Shown here: positions 5,435 through 9,717 of the stretch, piece after piece
Layout: every line of letters starts with the position of its first letter
Position numbering within the stretch: position 1 is the first letter of the stretch
Origin: Thermococcus sp.
Lineage (GTDB): Archaea > Methanobacteriota_B > Thermococci > Thermococcales > Thermococcaceae
Assembly (NCBI GenBank): GCA_021160985.1
Contig: JAGHBN010000022.1
Location: 1 to 9,717 of the forward strand
DNA length: 9,717 nucleotides
Reading direction: 5' to 3'
The notes under the pieces: model-generated
Seen by the model: the letters and a program-made list of their open reading frames with translations, nothing else
Told to the model about the DNA's origin: nothing
Database searches by the model: none
Made by a program: the position numbers and the translations under genes

Positions 5435-6733
5435 ATGCCGACTGATGTGTATCGGGAGGCCTTTAAACTAGCAGGAACAATCAGGGACAAGTACCTCCGG
5501 GCAGTCACATACGCCAAAATCGGTTATTACATGTACAGGGCCAAAAAACCCCTTTACAAGGACGCTTTTAAGTACGCATTAAACGCAACGGCCTCAATAG
5601 AGAGCCCGCCCCTTATGGCAAAGGCCCTGATCGAGGTGGCAAGCTACCTCTCAAAAGTCAGCCCCAGCGCTGGAAAAAAGACCTTCCACGAGGCCTATGA
5701 AGTAATACTCACGTTCCCCCAGCCCCTCCGCGATGACATGCTCGCATCCCTATTCGAGAGGCTCCTCGAGAGCGGACTTGTGAACGATGCCCTCTTTTAC
5801 GCATACGAGGTCGAAGACACTGTAAAAAGAAACGACCTTCTGCTCAAGGCACTCCACGTTTATTTAAAGAGGGGCAACATGAGGAAGGCATACCTGATCG
5901 TCGAAAAAATCCAGGAAGAGCCCTGGAAATCCATAGGGGCAATAGAGACGATAAAAGAGCACCTAAAGAGGGAGGAGTTTGGGAGTGCCATCAGAGTTCT
6001 CTCCGAGATAAAAAGCGAGTACTGGTTATGTGAGGCCATGAAAGAGGTGGCAATGCATCTAAAAAGCTCGGACGTTCCCAAAACAACCTACGAGAAGTTC
6101 GTGGACATTGCCCTCGGTATGTCAGTCGAGGGAAGTTTTGACGTTCTGCGCTCTCTGCTGATAGGCCTTGCAGTGCAGGGCGAAATAAAGTTCGTCATGA
6201 GCATCCTCAAGAGGCTGCCAGAAGAGCAGAGGGAAGAAATACTCTCCGGAATAGCCCAGTCACTAGCCGACAAGGAAGAGCAACTCTCCCACTTCCTCGA
6301 CTCCCTCGAGGGTGACGAGTTTGACAAAGTTGCCCACGTCACAATGGACAGGCTTCTCGAGAGGCAGCCTTCCGAGGAGTTTGTACCGATTGTCATGAAA
6401 ATAGGGAACCGTTCCTCCGAGGACTCCGTGCTGGTTAAGGTGGTGAGGTACCTCTCCAAGGCAGGGAGGTTCAGCGAGGCCTGGAGCTTCGCTGGGAAAG
6501 TGCGCGGGAACCATCTCCGGTCCCTGGCCTTCGGAAGCATAGCCGTGGAGAAGCTGAGGGTGGGAGACATAGACGGAGCGATAGATGCGGCCCTCGAAGT
6601 CAAGGATCCCAAGTGGGGCTCATGGCTCCTGAGCGAGATTCTCACCAAAATACTGGAACTCGAGGCCGGGGGCAAAGTCAGAGAGGACATCGAGGAGAAG
6701 GCCAAAGCCCAGCGGGAATTATGGAAGGAGTAA
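5435..6733 (+). CDS. Alpha-helical repeat (TPR-like solenoid) protein of unknown function
   Basis: I do not recognise a specific family. The 432-aa product appears all-helical and is built from repeats of roughly 31-40 residues that pair two helices, in the style of TPR/HEAT solenoids. Examples lie at about residues 100-130, 131-165, 166-200, 330-360 and 361-395, each with a pattern like RL-LESGLVNDALFYAYEV or YLSKAGRFSEAWSFAGKV (small residue-Gly-x-x-x-x-Ala near the turn). Such folds are scaffolds for protein-protein contacts. There is no signal peptide, membrane segment or catalytic motif. I chose ATG 5435 because AGGTGA lies five bases before it; a GTG at 5426 would sit within the ribosome site. 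It has its own promoter and is followed after 41 bp by the phosphorylase gene, which also seems to have its own signals. Base composition and codon use resemble the neighbours. Confidence 0.8.
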   Translation: MPTDVYREAFKLAGTIRDKYLRAVTYAKIGYYMYRAKKPLYKDAFKYALNATASIESPPLMAKALIEVASYLSKVSPSAGKKTFHEAYEVILTFPQPLRDDMLASLFERLLESGLVNDALFYAYEVEDTVKRNDLLLKALHVYLKRGNMRKAYLIVEKIQEEPWKSIGAIETIKEHLKREEFGSAIRVLSEIKSEYWLCEAMKEVAMHLKSSDVPKTTYEKFVDIALGMSVEGSFDVLRSLLIGLAVQGEIKFVMSILKRLPEEQREEILSGIAQSLADKEEQLSHFLDSLEGDEFDKVAHVTMDRLLERQPSEEFVPIVMKIGNRSSEDSVLVKVVRYLSKAGRFSEAWSFAGKVRGNHLRSLAFGSIAVEKLRVGDIDGAIDAALEVKDPKWGSWLLSEILTKILELEAGGKVREDIEEKAKAQRELWKE

Positions 6734-6734
6734 C

Positions 6735-6743
6735 GTTTTAAGC
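6735..6743 (+). promoter_or_regulatory. Weak TATA-like element before the purine nucleoside phosphorylase gene
   Basis: GTTTTAAGC begins two bases past the upstream stop and lies 32-40 nt before ATG 6775, the right spacing for its own promoter. The match is modest, and read-through from the upstream gene (41-bp gap, no T-run) is also possible. Confidence 0.35.
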
Positions 6744-6774
6744 CCTTCACCATTCTTCCATTTCAGGTGATACC

Positions 6775-7578
6775 ATGCCGAGAATAGCCATTATTGGTGG
6801 TTCTGGAGTCTACGACCCGAAGCTCCTTCATAACATCCGGGAAGAGTTCGTATCAACGCCTTACGGCAAGGTCAGGGTTAAAATAGGAGAATACGAGGGA
6901 GAGGAGATAGCGTTTCTTCCGAGGCACGGAGAGGGGCACAGCGTCCCCCCGCATAAGATAAACTACAGGGCAAACATATGGGCCCTCCACGAGCTCGGCG
7001 TCGAGAGGATTCTTTCGACTTCTGCAGTCGGTTCCCTCAACCTCGACATGAGGCCTGGTGACTTTGTTATCCTCGACCAGCTCATGGACTTCACCAAAAC
7101 GAGGCACTACACGTTCTACGACGGCGAAGAGAGCCCCCATGACAGAAAGTTCGTTGCCCACGTTGACTTCACAGATCCGTACTGTCCCGAGCTCAGAAAA
7201 GCCCTCATAACTGCGGCCAGGGAGCTTGGCTTCACCTATCATCCTGCCGGAACCTACGCCTGCATGGAGGGGCCGCGTTTCGAGACACGGGCCGAGATTA
7301 GGGCGCTCAAGGTGCTCGGGGCTGACGTCGTCGGCATGACCCAGTGCCCCGAGGCAGTCCTCGCGAGAGAACTGGAGATGTGCTACGCAAGCGTCGCAAT
7401 AGTGACCAACTTCGCCGCGGGAATAAGCAGGGATAAGCTCACCCACACCGAGGTCGTCGAACTCATGGCCAAAAAGAGCGAGGAGATTAAGTTCCTCCTT
7501 ATGAAGTCCATCAAGTACATTCCAAAGGAGAGGCGCTGTGCCTGTAAGGACGCCCTTAAGGGCGCGACCGGAGAATGA
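6775..7578 (+). CDS. MTA phosphorylase-family enzyme, probable 6-oxopurine nucleoside phosphorylase
   Basis: A 267-aa trimeric-type purine phosphorylase that splits a purine nucleoside with phosphate to base and (methylthio)ribose-1-phosphate. Motifs: GGSGVYD (8-14), RHGEGHS (50-56), TSAVGSLN (82-89), MEGPRFETRAE (164-174) and GMTQCPEAVLAREL (187-200). The sequence belongs to the methylthioadenosine phosphorylase family, but where adenine-specific enzymes have TDYD, this one has TNFAAG with Asn212. In the family, Asn at this place goes with 6-oxopurines (inosine, guanosine), as in the Pyrococcus furiosus enzyme that was first annotated as MTA phosphorylase. Six cysteines (137, 163, 191, 203, 255, 257), including a C-terminal CAC, fit the disulfide-stabilised hyperthermophilic members. 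ATG 6775 has AGGTGAT five bases upstream. A T6 run follows the stop. Confidence 0.88.
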   Translation: MPRIAIIGGSGVYDPKLLHNIREEFVSTPYGKVRVKIGEYEGEEIAFLPRHGEGHSVPPHKINYRANIWALHELGVERILSTSAVGSLNLDMRPGDFVILDQLMDFTKTRHYTFYDGEESPHDRKFVAHVDFTDPYCPELRKALITAARELGFTYHPAGTYACMEGPRFETRAEIRALKVLGADVVGMTQCPEAVLARELEMCYASVAIVTNFAAGISRDKLTHTEVVELMAKKSEEIKFLLMKSIKYIPKERRCACKDALKGATGE

Positions 7579-7589
7579 CTTCCCTGCTA

Positions 7590-7595
7590 TTTTTT
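7590..7595 (+). terminator. T6 terminator after the phosphorylase gene
   Basis: Six T, followed by further T-rich sequence, lie 11 nt after the stop codon with no stem-loop. This separates the phosphorylase gene from the SurR-type promoter downstream. Confidence 0.55.
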
Positions 7596-7623
7596 CTTCA
7601 TTGTTGAAACGTTTAGTACCCGC

Positions 7624-7640
7624 GTTTTGAACCAGAAGTT
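7624..7640 (+). promoter_or_regulatory. Predicted SurR operator (GTTn3AACn5GTT)
   Basis: GTT (7624-7626), TTG, AAC (7630-7632), CAGAA, GTT (7638-7640) fits the extended consensus published for the Thermococcales sulfur-response regulator SurR at every fixed position. It lies directly upstream of a BRE (CGAAAG, 7643-7648) and TATA (TTAAAAT, 7650-7656) of a flavoprotein of the kind SurR controls. Confidence 0.7.
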
Positions 7641-7642
7641 AA

Positions 7643-7656
7643 CGAAAGGTTAAAAT
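7643..7656 (+). promoter_or_regulatory. BRE/TATA promoter of the flavoprotein gene
   Basis: CGAAAG (7643-7648) plus TTAAAAT (7650-7656) is a canonical archaeal pair. A start near 7678 gives a leader of about 24 nt with AGGAGGG at 7689-7695. An alternative TATA-like TAAATATAA at 7668-7676 is too close to the ribosome site to be the main box. Confidence 0.6.
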
Positions 7657-7701
7657 CCTTTGGTGTGTAAATATAACCGAAAACCTTTAGGAGGGTCTAA
7701 C

Positions 7702-7725
7702 ATGAAGTATGATATGAAGTATGAT
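7702..7725 (+). repeat. Perfect tandem 12-bp duplication at the flavoprotein start
   Basis: ATGAAGTATGAT occurs twice without a gap (7702-7713, 7714-7725), so the protein begins MKYDMKYD and has two in-frame ATG codons. The ribosome site AGGAGGG is correctly placed only for the first; it is 18 nt from the second. Confidence 0.95.
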
Positions 7726-9051
7726 GTCGTTATCATAGGAGCGAGCGCCGGGGGTCTGACTGCGGCGATTTCAGCCCGGAAGTTCTACCCCGACAAGAGC
7801 GTCCTCGTCATCAAAAGGGAAGATGTTGCCATGGTTCCCTGCGGAATCCCCTACATCTTCGGGACGCTGAAGAGCGTTGACGATGACATACTCCCCGTCG
7901 AGAAGTTCCTGGAGCCCCTTGGCGTGGACATACTTGTGGACGAGGTCACCGAGATTGACCCGAAGAAAAAGGTCGTCAGGACCAAGTCCGGAAAGGAAAT
8001 CGCCTGGGAGAAGCTCGTCATGGCCACGGGCTCCAAACCTGCAAAGCCAGACTTTCCGGGCGTTGACCTCGATGGAATATACGCCGTCCCCAAGGACTAC
8101 GAATACCTGAAGAAGCTACGCGAGAAAGTTGAGGAGGCAGAGAAAGTCGTCATTGTCGGAGGGGGCTTCATAGCCCTCGAGGTCGGCGACGAGATAAGGA
8201 AGCTCGGCAAGGACGTTACCCTCGTTGTCAGGAGCAGACTGCTCAGGAACTCCTTTGACCCCGAGTTCAGCGAGATGATTGAGAAGAAGCTGAAAGAGGC
8301 AGGCATCAATGTCGTTTACGGGCAGGTCGAGAGGTTCCTTGGCAACGGGAAGGTTGAGAAGGTCAAGCTCCTCGACGGGAGCGAGATTCCAGCAGACCTT
8401 GTAATCCTCTCAACCGGCTACAGGCCGAACGTCGATCTTGCAGTCAAGGCAGGCCTGAAGGTCACCCGCTACGGCATCTGGACTGACGAGTACATGAGGA
8501 CTTCCCACCCCGACATATTCGCGGTCGGCGACTGTGTGGAGCACAGGGACTTCTTCACCGGCAAGCCCTACGGCCTTATGCTCGCCTCCACCGCCACCTT
8601 TGAAGCCAGGATAGCGGGGGCTAACCTCTTCAAGCTCCAGATTGTCAGGGAGAACAGGAGGACGATAGGCGCCTATTCGACCCATGTGGCTGGCCTCACC
8701 CTGGCCGCGGCGGGTCTGACCGAAGAAGCCGCAAAGAAGGAAGGTTTCGAGGTCATAGTCGGCAGGGCAACCGGCCCCGACAGGCACCCCGCGAAGTTCT
8801 CCGACACCTCCATGGTCACGGTGAAGCTCATATTCTCCCGCGACAGGGGGGCGATACTCGGGGCGCAGATAGCAGGGGGCAAGAGCGTCGGCGAGATGAT
8901 AAACATCCTCGCCCTGGCGATACAGAAGCGCCTCACAGCGAGCGAGCTCTACACCCTCCAGATAGCGACGCACCCGCTCCTCACAGCTTCCCCGGTTGGC
9001 TACCAGATACTTCAGGCGGCCGAGGACGCGCTGGCGAAGCTGAGGACATAA
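7702..9051 (+). CDS. FAD-dependent pyridine nucleotide-disulfide oxidoreductase (NADH oxidase / CoA-disulfide or NAD(P)H sulfur reductase family)
   Basis: A 449-aa cytosolic flavoprotein. Residues 8-23 (VVIIGASAGGLTAAIS) bind FAD. Cys47 in MVPCGIPY is the single redox cysteine typical of CoA-disulfide reductases, NADH oxidases and Thermococcales sulfur reductases. Residues 149-160 (VVIVGGGFIALE) bind NAD(P)H, and FAVGDC (273-278) closes the second FAD site. The C-terminal dimerisation domain runs from about 325 to 449. Family members use NAD(P)H to reduce CoA disulfide, polysulfide/sulfur or oxygen; sequence alone does not decide which, though the SurR operator favours a sulfur-linked role. 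ATG 7702 has AGGAGGG six bases upstream; a GTG at 7660 lies upstream of the predicted transcript start. The first 12 bases are duplicated in tandem (MKYDMKYD). It ends with three in-frame stops, TAA TGA TAA. Confidence 0.9.
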   Translation: MKYDMKYDVVIIGASAGGLTAAISARKFYPDKSVLVIKREDVAMVPCGIPYIFGTLKSVDDDILPVEKFLEPLGVDILVDEVTEIDPKKKVVRTKSGKEIAWEKLVMATGSKPAKPDFPGVDLDGIYAVPKDYEYLKKLREKVEEAEKVVIVGGGFIALEVGDEIRKLGKDVTLVVRSRLLRNSFDPEFSEMIEKKLKEAGINVVYGQVERFLGNGKVEKVKLLDGSEIPADLVILSTGYRPNVDLAVKAGLKVTRYGIWTDEYMRTSHPDIFAVGDCVEHRDFFTGKPYGLMLASTATFEARIAGANLFKLQIVRENRRTIGAYSTHVAGLTLAAAGLTEEAAKKEGFEVIVGRATGPDRHPAKFSDTSMVTVKLIFSRDRGAILGAQIAGGKSVGEMINILALAIQKRLTASELYTLQIATHPLLTASPVGYQILQAAEDALAKLRT

Positions 9052-9074
9052 TGATAAAAATATCCGAGGAAGCC

Positions 9075-9717
9075 TCAGAGGGACACCCTTTCGTTTATTA
9101 CTTCTGCTATTCTATTTCCGTTTTCGAGGTACTTCACGAGGTCAAAGACCTTCTCCGTGAAGCCGCCGATGTATACATTCCTGATGTCATTGTCTTCGAG
9201 GTAAACCTGGCCGTAGCCTGCGAGGTCCCACGTGATTACCCTGAGGTCGGGATTTATTCTTTTTCTGTATTCGGCAACGGCCCTCTGGAAGTCGCTAGAG
9301 CCCCATCTTTCGGAATAGACGACCATGTCCGTGAACACGAACATTCTGTCGAAGTACTCTCCCCTCTCAAGGACACTTCTCACGGGCCTGTAGGCGTAGG
9401 TCGCATAGCCGACGTTGCTCCTGAGTATGGTGTCTGCTGTCTCGAAGACGCTTTCCCCTCTGGGTATCCAGCGGTAGTCGTCGGCGAAGACGCCGATGGT
9501 CGTGTCGTATCTCTTGGCGAGTATCGCGCCGTAGAACGCCGCTACCATCTTCAGGGTCACCACACTCCTCCTGCTGAGCTGAAAGTCCATTGAGCCGCTC
9601 ACGTCCACGAGAACGAGGTTTCTCCCATCAAAATCTGGGAGCACTGCAGTGCTTTCTTCTATGGCCTTCCTTATTGCATTGAGCGCGGTGTCCCTGAGTC
9701 CGGCCTGGGTGGGGGAG
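9075..9717 (-). CDS. VWA-domain protein resembling the C-terminal half of Ro60/Rsr (TROVE) proteins, 5' part outside the window
   Basis: The frame is open to the window edge, giving 213 visible residues; the GTG at 9644 is not needed as a start. A von Willebrand A domain covers about residues 32-200 with a complete metal-ion site: DVSGS (D38, S40, S42), T106 in GYAT and D130 in VFTDM. Several points recall Ro60 and bacterial Rsr rather than generic VWA proteins: an ALNAIRKAIEES helix just before the first strand, VFTD followed by AVAEYRKRINPDLRVITW, and an ending DIRNVYIGGFTEKVFDLV. Ro proteins bind Y RNAs and misfolded RNAs through an N-terminal HEAT ring, which would lie off the right edge. 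The assignment to this group is inference; the VWA domain is clear. It converges on the flavoprotein gene with a 23-bp gap. Confidence 0.75.
   Translation of the reverse strand, partial: SPTQAGLRDTALNAIRKAIEESTAVLPDFDGRNLVLVDVSGSMDFQLSRRSVVTLKMVAAFYGAILAKRYDTTIGVFADDYRWIPRGESVFETADTILRSNVGYATYAYRPVRSVLERGEYFDRMFVFTDMVVYSERWGSSDFQRAVAEYRKRINPDLRVITWDLAGYGQVYLEDNDIRNVYIGGFTEKVFDLVKYLENGNRIAEVINERVSL

Noticed and set aside
7602..7613. GTTGAAACGTTT as a second SurR half-site
   Set aside because: Spacing between GTT and AAC is two, not three, so it does not fit the consensus.

Overview
The window looks like a piece of a Thermococcales chromosome (Thermococcus or a close relative). The evidence is the compact arrangement, the archaeal promoters (BRE plus a TTTATA/TTTAAA-type TATA box about 25-30 nt before the start), GGTGA/GGAGG ribosome sites, oligo-T terminators, a tRNA with an encoded CCA, and genes typical of this order: archaeal SRP54, Lrp/AsnC regulators, a GfcR-type HTH-phosphoribosyltransferase, archaeal nucleoside phosphorylases and a sulfur/CoA-disulfide-reductase-like flavoprotein with a textbook SurR operator. 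I see no insertion sequence, CRISPR array, phage gene or clear island.

Layout. 1-572: 3' part of a uridine phosphorylase gene (+), then an oligo-T terminator. 669-746: tRNA-Arg(CCU) (-), divergent from an Lrp/AsnC regulator (815-1267, +); both seem to share one symmetric TATA element. 1253-2301 (-): a two-gene unit, GfcR-type regulator followed by a small orphan protein, converging on and overlapping the Lrp gene. 2369-4452 (-): a tight three-gene operon, SRP54, a stand-alone RAM-domain protein and an eight-cysteine YkgJ-type protein. 4453-5153: the largest stretch without a confident gene; it holds the SRP54 promoter, a well-formed promoter and ribosome site leading into a 62-codon frame, and about 200 bases I cannot explain. 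5154-6733 (+): a 69-aa orphan and a 432-aa helical-repeat orphan. 6775-7578 (+): a methylthioadenosine-phosphorylase-family enzyme whose purine pocket suggests 6-oxopurine specificity. 7702-9051 (+): the pyridine nucleotide-disulfide flavoprotein. 9075-9717 (-): C-terminal part of a von Willebrand A protein resembling the VWA half of Ro60/Rsr proteins.

How the genes relate. The two phosphorylases would release ribose-1-phosphate from uridine and from purine nucleosides. In Thermococcus kodakarensis this feeds the archaeal pentose-bisphosphate (type III Rubisco) route; assignment here is by homology. The SRP54 operon couples membrane-protein targeting with two small proteins of unknown role. 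The flavoprotein is probably part of the SurR sulfur response.

The items most worth a second look are the exact SurR operator, the tandem 12-bp duplication of the flavoprotein start region, the perfect 12-bp hairpin early in the ykgJ-like gene, the Ro-like VWA protein, the shared tRNA/lrp TATA element and the 62-codon frame in the large gap. I did not find a convincing new multi-gene system.
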